DNA from: Pseudomonadota bacterium
Lineage (GTDB): Bacteria; Pseudomonadota; Gammaproteobacteria; Burkholderiales; Burkholderiaceae_C
Direction of reading: 5' to 3'
Length of the DNA: 64,000 nt
NCBI GenBank assembly: GCA_021847345.1
Contig: JAJZTW010000002.1
Coordinates: forward strand, 91,660-155,659
Shown here: positions 34,386 through 43,888 of the stretch, one piece after another
How the letters are laid out: every line of letters starts with the position of its first letter
Position numbering within the stretch: position 1 is the stretch's first letter
Notes under the pieces: model-generated
What the model was told of the DNA's origin: nothing
Databases searched by the model: none
The model's input: the letters and a program-made list of their open reading frames with translations, nothing else
Made by a program: the position numbers and the translations under genes

Positions 34386-34691
34386 GTTCCGCCTCCGTGT
34401 TGCAAAAGCCGCGATGTCCAGATGGTTTCTGGGCGAGCGATGAATTTCCATGTTTTTGACATGGATATTATTCGGTGAATCGGATGTTAATCTAACCGAT
34501 GTCGCGGCGAGCTGCGAAAGGGCGTATTTGAAAACCGGTCATTCAGATGATTCGGGAAACCCGGATGTTCGAGCGGAGCATCGGGAGGTGACAGGCGCCA
34601 GCGCCGAGGGCAGGCCATGGCGCCCGCAGCAGGCTGTCGCGGGCGCCATGCCGTGGGGCTGGCCGCAGCGCGCGAGCCGCGGTGCGCGGTC
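34386..34691. other. AT-richer gap between the secreted pair and pta
   Basis: No credible gene is seen in these 306 bases. The part from about 34430 to 34560 is clearly less GC-rich than its surroundings (for example GACATGGATATTATTC and GTTAATCTAACCG) and may hold the promoter for the secreted pair. The rest, near 34590-34680, returns to high GC. The base change suggests DNA of different origin carrying the two secreted genes. Confidence 0.5.
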
Positions 34692-35675
34692 TCAGTTCGC
34701 GCAGCCGAGCGCGAAGTCCCGGGGCGTGCCGAGCACCGCCAGCGCGACGGAAGCCAGGCGTGCCGTGAGCGAGTCCGCGCGCGAGGTCAGCACGATGGGC
34801 ACCTTCGCGCCCAGCACCAGCCCGGCGCACTCACCGCCGCCGACGTAGACGAAGCTCTTGTAGAGCATGTTGCCTGCGTTGAGGTCGGGCACCAGCATGA
34901 GGTCGAAGTCGCCCGCTGCGGGGGATTCGATGTGCTTGGTGCGTGCCGCCTGCAGCGAGAAGGCATTGTCGAAGCCCAGCGGGCCCTCGACGGCGGCGCC
35001 GGGCCATTGCCCCTGGCGGCCGCGCTGCACCAGTTCCCGGGCGTCCAGCGTGGCCGGGATGGCCGGGTTGACGGTCTCCACCGCGGCGACCACCGCGGCC
35101 TTCGGGGCGTGGATTCCGATGCGCTGGAGCAGGTCCACCGCGTTGCCCAGGATGTCGAGCTTGCTTTTCAGGTCCGGCGTGATGTTGACCACGCAGTCGG
35201 CCAGTGCGAGCAGCTTGTGGTAGCGGGGAAGGTCGAACACGAAGGCGTGGCTGATGCGACGCTGGGTGCGCAGCCCGGTTTCGCGCTGGACCACGGCCGA
35301 CATCAGCTCGTCGGTGTGCAGCGAGCCTTTCATCAGCGCGCGCACGTCGCCGCCGCGCGCCAGTTCCACCGCGCGCGTGGCGGCCTGCGATGGGTCGGCT
35401 GCGGTGGCGACGATCTCGAAGTCGCGCGCGTCGACCTCGGCCTGCTCGGCAGCGCGCTGGATCAGCGTGGGGTCGCCCACCAGCAGCGGCCTGGCCACGC
35501 CGGCGCGCTGCACGCGCTGCGCCGCCTGCAGGGCCAGCGCGTCGCAGGGATGGGCCAGCGCGATGGTCGCCGGCTCGCGCGAGGCCAGGGCGCGCGCGCG
35601 CTCGATCAGCGCCTGCAGGCGCGGGAAGACCTGCGGCGTCGCCGCATCTGCGACGGAGGACGCTGGGGTGCTCAT
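34692..35675 (-). CDS. pta: Phosphate acetyltransferase (short, Xsc-linked type)
   Basis: Converts acetyl phosphate, the product of Xsc, to acetyl-CoA. The 327-residue protein has the phosphotransacetylase/phosphotransbutyrylase fold only, without the DRTGG-type N-terminal part of long Pta. Seen are GDVRALMKGSLHTDELM, GLRTQRRISHAFVFDLP and LVPDLNAGNMLYKSFVYVGG, all typical. Short Pta enzymes next to xsc are the normal arrangement in taurine and sulfoacetate degraders. It follows xsc by 87 bases on the same strand. Confidence 0.9.
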   Translation of the reverse strand: MSTPASSVADAATPQVFPRLQALIERARALASREPATIALAHPCDALALQAAQRVQRAGVARPLLVGDPTLIQRAAEQAEVDARDFEIVATAADPSQAATRAVELARGGDVRALMKGSLHTDELMSAVVQRETGLRTQRRISHAFVFDLPRYHKLLALADCVVNITPDLKSKLDILGNAVDLLQRIGIHAPKAAVVAAVETVNPAIPATLDARELVQRGRQGQWPGAAVEGPLGFDNAFSLQAARTKHIESPAAGDFDLMLVPDLNAGNMLYKSFVYVGGGECAGLVLGAKVPIVLTSRADSLTARLASVALAVLGTPRDFALGCAN

Positions 35676-35762
35676 GGGGTGTGTCTCCTGCCCGGGCCCC
35701 CGGGGTCGGGAGCCGGTTCTGGCGGATCGGGCGCCGGCGCTGCCGGCGCCCCGGGGCGGGAC

Positions 35763-37583
35763 TCAGACGTAGTCCTTGTACTTGTCGAGCAGGCGCACCG
35801 GCTTGCTCAGCGCGTCGCGGCGGAAGGGGTCGCCGAGTTCGCGGGTGCACATGATCTCGATCACGCACGTCTTGCGCTGGTTCATCTGCATGTCCACGGC
35901 GCGCTTGAGCGCGGGGCCGACGTCCTCCAGGCGGTCGACGACGATGGCCTCCGAACCCATGGCGCGGGCGATGCCGGCGAAGCTCTCGCTTTCCAGCTCG
36001 CCGGCGACGAAGCGGCGGTTGTAGAAGTCGACCTGGTTCTTCTTCTCCGCGCCCCACTGGCGGTTGTGGAACACCACCGCGGTGACCGGGATGTCGTGGC
36101 GCACGCAGGTCATGATCTCGACCATGCTCATGCCCCAGGCGCCGTCACCGGCATAGGCGATGGCGGGACGGTCCGGCGCGGCCAGCTTGGCGCCGATGAT
36201 GGTGGGCAGCGCGTAGCCGCAGTTGCCGAAGCTCATCGGGGCGAAGAAGCTGCGCGGCTCGTCGAAGCGCAGATAGCTGTTGGCCACCGAGTTGATGTTG
36301 CCGATGTCGGTGGACACCATGACCCGCGGCGGCATGGCCTTTTCCAGTTCGCGCAGCACCTGACGCGGATGCAGGTACTCACCGCCACCGAAGGTCTTCT
36401 CGCTCTTGGCTTGCTCGATCATGTCGAGGCTGTAGGCGTCGCGTTCGTGGGTCCAGGAATCGAGCTCCTGCTCCCAGGCCTGCTTCTCTGCGCGGATGGT
36501 CTCGGCGCGCTGGGCCTTCGTCGCGTCGCACGCCAGCTGGCGCTGCTGCAGGCGCTGGGTGATGGCCTTGGCGGCCGCCTTGGCATCGCCGCAGATGCCC
36601 ACGGAGATCTTCTTCACCAGACCGAGGTTGGTGTGATCGGCCTCGACCTGGATGATCCTGGCGTTCTTGGGCCAGTAGTCCATGCCGTGCTGCGGCAGGG
36701 TGCCGAAGGGGCCCATGCGCGAGCCCAGCGCGACCACCACGTCGGCCTGGGCGATCAGCTTCATCGCGGCCTTCGAGCCCTGGTAGCCCAGCGGGCCCGC
36801 CCACAGCGGGTGGCTGGCCGGGAAGGCGTCGTTGCGCAGGTAGCCGGTGACCACCGGGGCGCCCAGGCGCTCGGCAAGCAGCCTGCATTCGTCCACCGCG
36901 TCGCCCATGACCACGCCGCCGCCGGCCAGGATCACCGGGAACTTGGCCTGGGCCAGCAGTTCGGCCGCGTCGTTCAGGCTCTGCTCGCCGCCGGCGCCGC
37001 GCTCGACGCGCATCGGGCGCGGGATCTCGCACTGGATCTCGCCGTAGAAATAGTCGCGCGGAATGTTGAGCTGGGTCGGCCCCATCTCGCTGATCGCGCG
37101 GTCAAAACAGCGCCCGGTGAACTCGGCCATGCGCTTGGGGTTGACCACGTGCCCCTGGTACTTGGTGAACTCCTGGAACATCGGCAGCTGGTTGGCTTCC
37201 TGGAAGCCGCCCAGGCCCATGCCCATGGTGCCGGTTTCGGGAGTGACGATGACCACCGGGCTGTGGGCCCAGTAGGCGGCGGCGATGGCGGTCACGCAGT
37301 TGCTGATGCCGGGGCCGTTCTGGCCGATCACCACGCCGTGGCGTCCGCTCACACGCGCATAGCCGTCGGCCATGTGCGCGGCGCCCTGCTCGTGCACCAC
37401 CGGGATCAGGCGGATGCCGGCCGGCGCGAAGATGTCCATCGCATCCATGAAGGCCGAGCCCATGATGCCGAAGATGTCGGTCACGCCGTTGGCGACCAGG
37501 GTCTCCACGAAGGCTTCGGAGGGGGTCATTTTCTGCACGCCGGTGACGACCTTGCGGTTGTCGGCGGGAGGGGTCTGGCTCAT
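35763..37583 (-). CDS. xsc: Sulfoacetaldehyde acetyltransferase, Xsc
   Basis: Thiamine-diphosphate enzyme that cleaves sulfoacetaldehyde with phosphate to sulfite and acetyl phosphate, releasing the sulfonate group. At 606 residues it has the family length. The N-terminal Pyr domain begins MTPSEAFVETLVANGVTDIFG with the catalytic glutamate in VHEQGAAHMADGYAR. The central domain holds GPLGYQGSKAAMKL. The C-terminal domain carries the ThDP/metal motif GDGAWGMSMVEIMTCVRHD. The wording PRDYFYGEIQCEI and FGIMGSAFMDAMDIF are characteristic of Xsc rather than acetolactate synthase. It is followed by pta and preceded by a divergent IclR gene. Confidence 0.95.
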   Translation of the reverse strand: MSQTPPADNRKVVTGVQKMTPSEAFVETLVANGVTDIFGIMGSAFMDAMDIFAPAGIRLIPVVHEQGAAHMADGYARVSGRHGVVIGQNGPGISNCVTAIAAAYWAHSPVVIVTPETGTMGMGLGGFQEANQLPMFQEFTKYQGHVVNPKRMAEFTGRCFDRAISEMGPTQLNIPRDYFYGEIQCEIPRPMRVERGAGGEQSLNDAAELLAQAKFPVILAGGGVVMGDAVDECRLLAERLGAPVVTGYLRNDAFPASHPLWAGPLGYQGSKAAMKLIAQADVVVALGSRMGPFGTLPQHGMDYWPKNARIIQVEADHTNLGLVKKISVGICGDAKAAAKAITQRLQQRQLACDATKAQRAETIRAEKQAWEQELDSWTHERDAYSLDMIEQAKSEKTFGGGEYLHPRQVLRELEKAMPPRVMVSTDIGNINSVANSYLRFDEPRSFFAPMSFGNCGYALPTIIGAKLAAPDRPAIAYAGDGAWGMSMVEIMTCVRHDIPVTAVVFHNRQWGAEKKNQVDFYNRRFVAGELESESFAGIARAMGSEAIVVDRLEDVGPALKRAVDMQMNQRKTCVIEIMCTRELGDPFRRDALSKPVRLLDKYKDYV

Positions 37584-37617
37584 GGCGGGATGTCTCCGGT
37601 GGGTCTGCGAGGCAAAG

Positions 37618-37640
37618 CAGGAAATTGCAAAAAACGGGAC
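37618..37640. promoter_or_regulatory. xsc leader motif shared with the sauR-sauT region
   Basis: CAGGAAATTG followed by CAAAAAACGGGACG matches CAGGAAATG followed by TAAAAAACGGGACT at 28359-28381 with only about two differences over 22 bases. It lies inside the xsc leader, 35 bases before the ATG. Such similarity between two control regions in GC-rich DNA is unlikely by chance and suggests a shared regulator site. Confidence 0.6.
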
Positions 37641-37666
37641 GAATCATTCCATCCGTTGTGGAGCGA

Positions 37667-37695
37667 ACTATAGGAGGACCCTCGGGGAGCGTCAA
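37667..37695 (-). promoter_or_regulatory. Candidate sigma-70 promoter for xsc
   Basis: On the minus strand TTGACG (37695-37690) and TATAGT (37672-37667) are separated by exactly 17 bases, close to consensus. The predicted start site is near 37660, giving a leader of about 77 bases that includes the shared CGGGAC motif. Confidence 0.7.
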
Positions 37696-37697
37696 CA

Positions 37698-37744
37698 GGA
37701 AATTTCGAAATCCGGTATATGATGTTTCGGAAATAGAAATCCGA
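37698..37744 (+). promoter_or_regulatory. Direct-repeat operator between xsc and its IclR gene
   Basis: GGAAATTTCGAAATCCGG (37698-37715) and GGAAATAGAAATCCGA (37729-37744) are near copies 31 bases apart, about three helical turns. Each is also roughly palindromic. The first abuts the xsc -35 box on its upstream side, an activator position; both lie 25-70 bases before the IclR start codon, allowing autoregulation. Confidence 0.6.
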
Positions 37745-37769
37745 GCCCTCCGTCAACAGGCCCCTGCCC

Positions 37770-38600
37770 ATGCCCCCCTCCGACATCGCCGAGTCCGAAC
37801 CGGTGCTTTCCAGCCTGCCGGGAAGTGCCGACACGCCGCTGGCCCGGCTGTTCGGCCTGCTCGAGGCGGTGGCCGGTCGAGACCAGCCGTTCACGCTGCA
37901 GTCCCTGGCCGTCGAACTCGACCTGCCCAAGCCGACCGTGCACCGCATGTTGTCGCAGCTCGAACAGGCCGGGTTGCTGCAGCGCCAGGGCGACGCCCGC
38001 CACTACGCCGCCGGGCTGCGACTGCGCCGCCTGGCCGGGCAGCTCATGCTCAACGACGGCTTCAATGGCGCGCGGCGCATGGTCCTGCGTTCGGTGGTGC
38101 GCGAGCTGGGGGAGAGCTGCAACATCACCGCGCTGGCCGGCAGCGAGGTGGTGTACCTCGACCGCGTGGAAACGGCCGCGCCGCTGCGCTTCTATCTGCA
38201 GCCCGGCTCGCGCGTGCCGGTGCACTGCTCGGCCAGCGGCAAGCTGCTGCTGGCGCAGATGAAGCCGGCGCAGCGCCGCCGCCTGCTCGAGCACGCCGTG
38301 CTCGATGCCTACACGCCCGGCACCATCACCGATGCCGGCGCGCTCGAGCGCGAGCTCGATCAGGTGCGTGAACAGGGCTATGCGCTGGACCGCGAGGAGT
38401 TCCTGCCGGGGCTGCTGTGCGTGGCGGTGCTCGTGCCGGCCGAGCCGGGGCGGCTGTCCAACCTGTGCGTGGCGGTGCAGGCGCCGGTGATGCGCCTGAG
38501 CGCCGAACGCGCGCCGCAGGTGCTGCCCGCGCTGCGCCGCGCCGCCGAGGCGCTGGCACGCATCGAGGCCGACGCGATGCCGCGCGCGTCGCGTGCCTGA
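37770..38600 (+). CDS. IclR-family regulator divergent from xsc
   Basis: Probable regulator of xsc-pta, 276 residues. The winged helix (about 25-85) includes [21 protein letters not shown], and the effector domain has [41 protein letters not shown] and [15 protein letters not shown]. It is a paralogue of SauR (27.3 kb) and of the third IclR protein (43.1 kb). The start at 37770 is preceded by two GGAAAT..GAAATCC direct repeats that may be its own operator. The ligand could be a sulfonate or sulfoacetaldehyde, but this is inference. Confidence 0.87.
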   Translation: MPPSDIAESEPVLSSLPGSADTPLARLFGLLEAVAGRDQPFTLQSLAVELDLPKPTVHRMLSQLEQAGLLQRQGDARHYAAGLRLRRLAGQLMLNDGFNGARRMVLRSVVRELGESCNITALAGSEVVYLDRVETAAPLRFYLQPGSRVPVHCSASGKLLLAQMKPAQRRRLLEHAVLDAYTPGTITDAGALERELDQVREQGYALDREEFLPGLLCVAVLVPAEPGRLSNLCVAVQAPVMRLSAERAPQVLPALRRAAEALARIEADAMPRASRA

Positions 38601-38655
38601 CCCGCAGCCGGCCCCGTCCGCGACGCATTCCCCTTCGAAGCTTCCGACTCCAGCC

Positions 38656-39636
38656 ATGACCGACCTTCAGCAACTTCGTCCCGAGCGCATGCTCGGCGTG
38701 CGCGAGACCTTCGGCATCGATTCCGACCTGCGGGTGCCGGCCTTCGCCGAGCGCGACGACCACGTGCCCGAGGTCGACGAGGCCTACCGCTTCAATCCCG
38801 ACGTCACGCTGGCGCTGCTGGCCGGTTTCACGCGCAACCGCCGCGTGCTGGTGCAGGGCCTGCACGGCACCGGCAAGTCCACGCACATCGAACAGGTGGC
38901 GGCGCGCCTGAACTGGCCCTGCGTGCGGGTCAACCTGGACGCCCACATCAGCCGCCTGGACCTCGTCGGCAAGGACGCCGTGGTGCTGCGCGACGGCATG
39001 CAGGTGACCGAATTCCAGGAAGGCATCGTGCCGTGGGCGCTGCAGCGCCCGGTGGCGCTGATCTTCGACGAGTACGACGCCGGCCGGCCCGACGTGATGT
39101 TCGTCATCCAGCGCATCCTCGAGCGCGACGGCAAGTTCACGCTGACCGACCAGAACCGCGTGCTCAGCCCGCATGCGCACTTTCGCCTGTTCGCCACCGC
39201 CAACACCGTGGGGCTGGGCAATCTCAACGGCCTGTACCAGGGCGTGCAGCGCCTCAACCACGCGCAGATGGACCGCTGGGACATCGTCGCCTCGCTGAGC
39301 TACCTGCCGGCCGACGAGGAACGCGCCATCGTGCTGGCACGCGTGCCGGGCAAGGACACCGAGGCCGGGCGCGAACTGGTCGCGCGCATGGTGGCCGTGG
39401 CCCAGCTCACGCGCCAGGGTTTCGCCGCCGGCGACGTGTCGACCCTGATGTCGCCGCGCACCGTGATCACCTGGGCCGAGAACTGCGAGATCTTCCGCGA
39501 TCCGGCGCTGGCCTTCCGCCTGTCCTTCCTGAACAAATGCGACGATGCCGAGCGCGCGCTGGTGGCCGAGTACTACCAGCGCTGCTTCGACCAGGAACTC
39601 GACGCCGGCGGCGCCGCGCACGCGGCGGCGGCCTGA
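38656..39636 (+). CDS. cobS: CobS-like AAA+ ATPase (aerobic cobaltochelatase subunit family)
   Basis: MoxR/CobS-group AAA+ protein, 326 residues. Walker A is [18 protein letters not shown], Walker B lies in [18 protein letters not shown], and the sensor region is [21 protein letters not shown]. The N-terminal [21 protein letters not shown] and [15 protein letters not shown] closely follow CobS. CobS and CobT form the chaperone part of the CobNST cobaltochelatase that inserts cobalt in aerobic cobalamin synthesis. cobN is not in the window. The start at 38656 was preferred to 38593, which adds a proline-rich stretch. cobT follows after three bases. Confidence 0.88.
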   Translation: MTDLQQLRPERMLGVRETFGIDSDLRVPAFAERDDHVPEVDEAYRFNPDVTLALLAGFTRNRRVLVQGLHGTGKSTHIEQVAARLNWPCVRVNLDAHISRLDLVGKDAVVLRDGMQVTEFQEGIVPWALQRPVALIFDEYDAGRPDVMFVIQRILERDGKFTLTDQNRVLSPHAHFRLFATANTVGLGNLNGLYQGVQRLNHAQMDRWDIVASLSYLPADEERAIVLARVPGKDTEAGRELVARMVAVAQLTRQGFAAGDVSTLMSPRTVITWAENCEIFRDPALAFRLSFLNKCDDAERALVAEYYQRCFDQELDAGGAAHAAAA

Positions 39637-39639
39637 GCC

Positions 39640-41397
39640 ATGGACGGGCTCGACGAGCGGGAGCTGGCGCGCCAGCAGCGGCGCATCGAGGATCTGTGCG
39701 GGGCAGCCATCCGCGCCGTGGCCGGACAGCCGCGCCTGCAGTGGCGCGGCGGCCGCCTGTGGGATGGTGCGTCGCGCCTGCCGCGCTTCGCCGCCCATCT
39801 GGCGCCTCGCTTCGGCCATGCCGACCTGCGCTCGTTTCGCGGCGCCGCCGACGGCATGGCGCTGCGCGTGGCATTGTCGGACGCGGCGCTGCACCGACGC
39901 CTGCAGCCGGGCGACGCGGTGCAGCGCCTGGTGTTCGACATGCTGGAGCAGTTTCGCGTCGAATCCCTGGCGCCGGCGCTGCAGCGCGGCCTGCGCCACA
40001 ACCTGGAGCACCGCTTTCGCGCCTGGTCCGACGAGTTCATCGCCTCCGGCCTGATCGAGGGCACGCTGGGCATCCTGTTGTTCACGGTGTCCCAGGTGGC
40101 GCGCACGCGCATCACCGGCGAGGAGCTTCCCGAGATCATCACCGACCTCATCGAGGGCACGCGTTTCGGGCTGGCCGAGGTGCTGGGGCCGGCCATGCGT
40201 GATCTGGGCAGGCTGCGCGAGGACCAGGCCGCGTTCGCGCGCGTGGCGCTGGCGTTGGCCGAGCAGATCGCCCGGCGCGCGCGCGAAGCGCGCGAGCAGG
40301 CGGGCGAATCCGCCGATGCCGCCGAGGACGACGCGCGCGAAACGCGCAACGGCTTCGAACTGCTGCTCGAGCCCGACGCCGGCGATGCGCAGGCCCTGCC
40401 GGTGGCCTCGTCCACGCGCGGCAACGCGGCGCCCGAGGCCGACACCTATGGCGTGTTCACGCGCGCCTGGGACCGTCAGCTCGACGCCACCGAACTGGTG
40501 CGCCCGCAACTGCTGCTGGAGTTGCGCGAGCGCCTCGACGGCCTGGCGGCCGCCAGCGGCATCCACATCGGCCGCCTGAGTGCGCAATTGCGCGCGCTGC
40601 TGGCCCGCGAGCAGCCCGAGGGCTGGGAGGGCGGCCACGAGCAAGGGCGCGTCGACGGGCGGCGCCTGGCGCAACTGGTGGCCTCGCCGGCCGAGCGTCG
40701 CCTGTTCATGCAGCAGCCGCGACCCTTGCAGGCCGATTGCATGCTGAGCTTCCTGGTCGACTGCTCGGGCTCGATGCGCCAGCACGCCGAGCCGGTGGCC
40801 TTGCTGGTCGACTCCTTTTCCCGCGCGCTCGACCTGGCGGGCGTGGAGCACGAGGTGCTGGGCTTCACCACCGGAGCGTGGAACGGCGGCCGCGCAAGGC
40901 GTGACTGGCTGCGAGCCGGCCAGCCGCGCCAGCCGGGACGGCTCAACGAGGTGCTGCACATGGTGTTCAAGCCGCGCGAGCTGTCCTGGCGGCGCGCGCG
41001 CCGCGGCATTGCCGCGCTGCTCAAGCCCGACCTGTACCGCGAGGGTGTCGACGGCGAGGCGGTGCAGTGGGCCTGCGCGCGCATGCAGGGTCTCGGGCAT
41101 CGCAGGCGCGTGCTGCTGGTGATCTCCGACGGCTGCCCGATGGATACCGCCAGCGAGAACGCCAATACGCCCGGCTATCTCGAACAGCACCTGGCCGACG
41201 TCGTCGCGCGCGCCTGGACACGCGACGAGGCCGAGGTGATGGGGGTGGGCGTCGGGCTCGACCTGGGCGCGCTGTATCCGCGCAGCGCGGCGATGGACCT
41301 GTCGCGCCTGCGCGGCAACGGCGCGCTGCGCGACCTGCTGGACCTTATCGATTCGCGTCGGCGCGGATCATGTCCACCGCCTTTTCCGCCATCATGA
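39640..41397 (+). CDS. cobT: CobT-like VWA-domain protein (cobaltochelatase subunit family)
   Basis: Partner of CobS, 585 residues. It has the helical N-terminal half with [20 protein letters not shown], an acidic/charged linker around 210-250 and a C-terminal von Willebrand A domain with MIDAS motif [14 protein letters not shown]. The phrases [14 protein letters not shown] and [14 protein letters not shown] are diagnostic of CobT. The natural end appears to be near DLLDLIDS; the last ~14 residues ([13 protein letters not shown]) come from reading into the antisense of the convergent GMC gene, with which it overlaps by 53 bases. Confidence 0.87.
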   Translation: MDGLDERELARQQRRIEDLCGAAIRAVAGQPRLQWRGGRLWDGASRLPRFAAHLAPRFGHADLRSFRGAADGMALRVALSDAALHRRLQPGDAVQRLVFDMLEQFRVESLAPALQRGLRHNLEHRFRAWSDEFIASGLIEGTLGILLFTVSQVARTRITGEELPEIITDLIEGTRFGLAEVLGPAMRDLGRLREDQAAFARVALALAEQIARRAREAREQAGESADAAEDDARETRNGFELLLEPDAGDAQALPVASSTRGNAAPEADTYGVFTRAWDRQLDATELVRPQLLLELRERLDGLAAASGIHIGRLSAQLRALLAREQPEGWEGGHEQGRVDGRRLAQLVASPAERRLFMQQPRPLQADCMLSFLVDCSGSMRQHAEPVALLVDSFSRALDLAGVEHEVLGFTTGAWNGGRARRDWLRAGQPRQPGRLNEVLHMVFKPRELSWRRARRGIAALLKPDLYREGVDGEAVQWACARMQGLGHRRRVLLVISDGCPMDTASENANTPGYLEQHLADVVARAWTRDEAEVMGVGVGLDLGALYPRSAAMDLSRLRGNGALRDLLDLIDSRRRGSCPPPFPPS

Positions 41398-42949
41398 TGG
41401 CGGGCGCGTTGGTGTTTCCGGACACCAGCGTGGGCATCGCCGAGCAGTCGATCACACGCAGCCCGCGCACCCCGTGCACGCGCAGGCGTGCGTCGACCAC
41501 GGCCATGTCGTCGTCGCCCATGCGGCAGGTTCCGCTGGGGTGGAAGATGGTCGCGCCGTGCTCGCGGCAAAAGCGCAGCAGGGCGGCGTCGTCGCCGGCC
41601 TCGGGCCCCGGCTTGACCTCGCGCTTGACATAGGGGCGCATGGCCGGCGCATTGGCGATGGCGCGCGCGGCGCGCAGGGCGGCCACCGCGCTGCGGCGGT
41701 CGAGGTCGGTGGCCAGGTAGTTGGGCTGCATGGAAGGTGCCTGCAGCGGGTCGGCGCTGCGGATGCGCACCCGTCCGCGCGACTCCGGGCGCAACTGGCA
41801 CACCGAGAAGGTGAAGCCGGAGAAGGGATGCACGGCGCCGCCGGCCATGTCGGCCGACAGCGTGGACACATGGAACTGGGTGTCGGGAGTGGCCGACTCG
41901 TCCGGCAGCGCGCGCAGGAAGCAGCCGCCCTGGTTGATGCCCACGGCCAGCGGCCCGCTGCGCGCCAGCAGCCATTGCAGGCCCAGGCGCGTGCGCCCGG
42001 CCAGGCTGCGCAACTGGTCGTTGGTGGTGATCGGGCGCGTGCACTCGAAGATCAGGCGCATCTGCAGATGGTCCTGCAGGTTCTCGCCGACCCCGGGAAG
42101 GTCCACCGCCACAGGAATGCCCAGGGTGCGCAGGTGATCGGCCGGACCGATGCCCGACAGCTGGAGCAATTGGGGCGACTGCAGCGCGCCGGCGGCCAGC
42201 AGCACCTCGCCGTCGCAGCGCGCCTCCTGCGCACGGCCCGCGCGCAGATAGCGCACGCCGACGGCCCGGCCGTTTTCCAGGATCAGCGAGGTCGCCTGCG
42301 CCTCGGTCAGCACTCGCAGGTTGCGGCGGCCGCGCGCCGGGGCCAGGTAGGCCTTCGCCGAGCTGCAGCGCCAGCCGCGCCAGGTCGTCAGCTGGTAGTA
42401 GCCGGCGCCTTCCTGGGCCTCGCCGTTGAAGTCGTCGGTGCGCGGCACGCCGAGCTGTCCGGCGCCCTCGATGAAGGCCTCGATGAGTTCGTTGCGAGCA
42501 CCGATGTCCGAAACTTTCAGCGGCCCACTGCCGCCGTGGTAGCGACTGGCGCCACGCTGGTTTTGTTCGCTCCGCACGAAGTACGGCAGGACGTCGTCGT
42601 AGCCCCAGCCTTCGTTGCCCAGCGCGGCCCAGTGGTCGTAGTCCTCGCGCTGGCCGCGGATGTAGATGAGCCCGTTGATCGAGCTCGAGCCGCCCAGGGT
42701 CTTGCCGCGCGGCCAGTAGATGCGGCGCCCGTTCATGTTGGGGTCGGGATCGGTGTGGTAGCACCAGTTGTAGCGCTTGCTCCACATGGTCTTGCCGTAG
42801 CCGATGGGCAGGTGGATCCAGAACGAGCGATCGGCCGGGCCGGCCTCCAGCAGCAGCACCCGGGTATGGGGATCCTCGCTGAGTCGACCCGCCAGCGCCG
42901 AACCCGCGGAACCCGCGCCTACTACGATGTAGTCGTACTGCTCTGCCAT
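41345..42949 (-). CDS. GMC-family FAD oxidoreductase (choline/alcohol dehydrogenase-like)
   Basis: Flavoprotein of the glucose-methanol-choline family, 534 residues, usual length. The FAD site is [17 protein letters not shown], followed by GMC signature 1 around [18 protein letters not shown] and signature 2 around [16 protein letters not shown]. The C-terminal active-site region is [19 protein letters not shown] (catalytic histidine) and [14 protein letters not shown]. The substrate is unknown: alcohols, choline-like compounds and polyethylene glycol are all used by relatives. It is divergent from a third IclR gene, which is probably its regulator. Confidence 0.9.
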   Translation of the reverse strand: MAEQYDYIVVGAGSAGSALAGRLSEDPHTRVLLLEAGPADRSFWIHLPIGYGKTMWSKRYNWCYHTDPDPNMNGRRIYWPRGKTLGGSSSINGLIYIRGQREDYDHWAALGNEGWGYDDVLPYFVRSEQNQRGASRYHGGSGPLKVSDIGARNELIEAFIEGAGQLGVPRTDDFNGEAQEGAGYYQLTTWRGWRCSSAKAYLAPARGRRNLRVLTEAQATSLILENGRAVGVRYLRAGRAQEARCDGEVLLAAGALQSPQLLQLSGIGPADHLRTLGIPVAVDLPGVGENLQDHLQMRLIFECTRPITTNDQLRSLAGRTRLGLQWLLARSGPLAVGINQGGCFLRALPDESATPDTQFHVSTLSADMAGGAVHPFSGFTFSVCQLRPESRGRVRIRSADPLQAPSMQPNYLATDLDRRSAVAALRAARAIANAPAMRPYVKREVKPGPEAGDDAALLRFCREHGATIFHPSGTCRMGDDDMAVVDARLRVHGVRGLRVIDCSAMPTLVSGNTNAPAIMMAEKAVDMIRADANR

Positions 42950-43048
42950 GCCCGCCACTCCTTGCTGCGTCGATGTGCTCCCGGCGCCTCGGCCGGGGGT
43001 GCCCGGGTCCGAACCCCGGTTGGTTTGCATGGTAATTTGGGTAAAAGT

Positions 43049-43063
43049 GGAACGCAACGTTTC
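43049..43063. promoter_or_regulatory. Palindrome in the GMC-iclR divergent gap
   Basis: GGAACGCAACGTTTC is a near-perfect inverted repeat with a 3-base centre, in the AT-richer 132-base gap between the GMC gene and the third iclR gene, 19 bases before the latter's ATG. Its size and position fit an IclR-family operator. Confidence 0.4.
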
Positions 43064-43081
43064 AAAAATGATTTTTTCGCC

Positions 43082-43888
43082 ATGTCCGAGACTTCCACGA
43101 ACCACGCCCCTGCCACAACGCACCAGGACGGCGCCGAAGGCGCCGCAAGCAGCTCGTCGGCCGAGCGAAGCCTGCGCCTGCTGTCGTTCATCGCCGATGC
43201 CGGGCGCGCGCTGAGCCTGGCCGAACTGGCCAGCGCGCTGAGCCTGCCCAAGGCCACCGCGCACCGCCTGTGCAGCCAGCTGCTCGAGCACGGCTACATC
43301 GTGCGCGACGTCGACGAGCGCAGCTTCGCGGTGGGGCCGGCGCTGCGCAAACTGGCCTTCGACGCGCTTTCCCATTCCACGGTGCGCGGCCTGCGCCATG
43401 CTGTGCTCACCGATCTGGTGGCGAGCGTGGGCGAGACCTGCAACTTCACCACGCTCGACGGCGCCGAGGTGCTCTACCTGGATCGCGTCGAGGCGCCGTG
43501 GCCGTGGCGCCTGACCCTGGACGCCGGCGCGCACGTGCCCCTGCACTGCACGGCCAGCGGCAAGTTGTTCCTCGGCACGATGCCGCGCGAGCGCCGCGCA
43601 CGCGTGCTGGGGCAGCTCACGTTGTCGGCGCTGACGCCCAACACCCTGACCGACGTCGCGTCCCTGCGCGCCGACTGCGAGCGCATCGCGCGGCAGGGCT
43701 ATGCGGTGGACAACCAGGAGTTCATTCCCGGCCTGGTCGCGGTGGCGGTTCCGGTGCGCGACGCCGGTGGCGAGACGCGCGCGGCGCTGGCGGCCCACGC
43801 GCCGGTGGCGCGGATGTCGCTGGAGCAGATGCTCGGGCACCTGCCTGCGCTGCAGCAGGCAGCCGAGCGCATGACCGAACTCCTTTGA
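43082..43888 (+). CDS. IclR-family regulator divergent from the GMC gene
   Basis: Third IclR regulator in the window, 268 residues. After a Ser/Ala-rich N-terminal tail, the winged helix includes LSLAELASALSLPKATAHRL (about 45-65). The effector domain shows VGETCNFTTLDGAEVLYLD, HVPLHCTASGKLFLGTMP and NQEFIPGLVAVAVPV. It probably controls the divergent GMC oxidoreductase; a palindrome lies just before its start. The effector is unknown. Downstream is a 403-base stretch with three copies of a TTTCGGGAC motif, so it might act there too. Confidence 0.87.
   Translation: MSETSTNHAPATTHQDGAEGAASSSSAERSLRLLSFIADAGRALSLAELASALSLPKATAHRLCSQLLEHGYIVRDVDERSFAVGPALRKLAFDALSHSTVRGLRHAVLTDLVASVGETCNFTTLDGAEVLYLDRVEAPWPWRLTLDAGAHVPLHCTASGKLFLGTMPRERRARVLGQLTLSALTPNTLTDVASLRADCERIARQGYAVDNQEFIPGLVAVAVPVRDAGGETRAALAAHAPVARMSLEQMLGHLPALQQAAERMTELL

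Noticed and set aside
35763-37583. Xsc read as acetolactate synthase
   Set aside because: Sequence details and the adjacent pta and IclR genes match Xsc; no small regulatory subunit gene is present.
34617-37673. 1018-residue plus-strand ORF across pta and xsc
   Set aside because: Antisense to two strongly supported enzymes; no recognisable motif.
38326-41190. 954-residue minus-strand ORF across cobS and cobT
   Set aside because: Antisense shadow of cobST with typical composition of such shadows.
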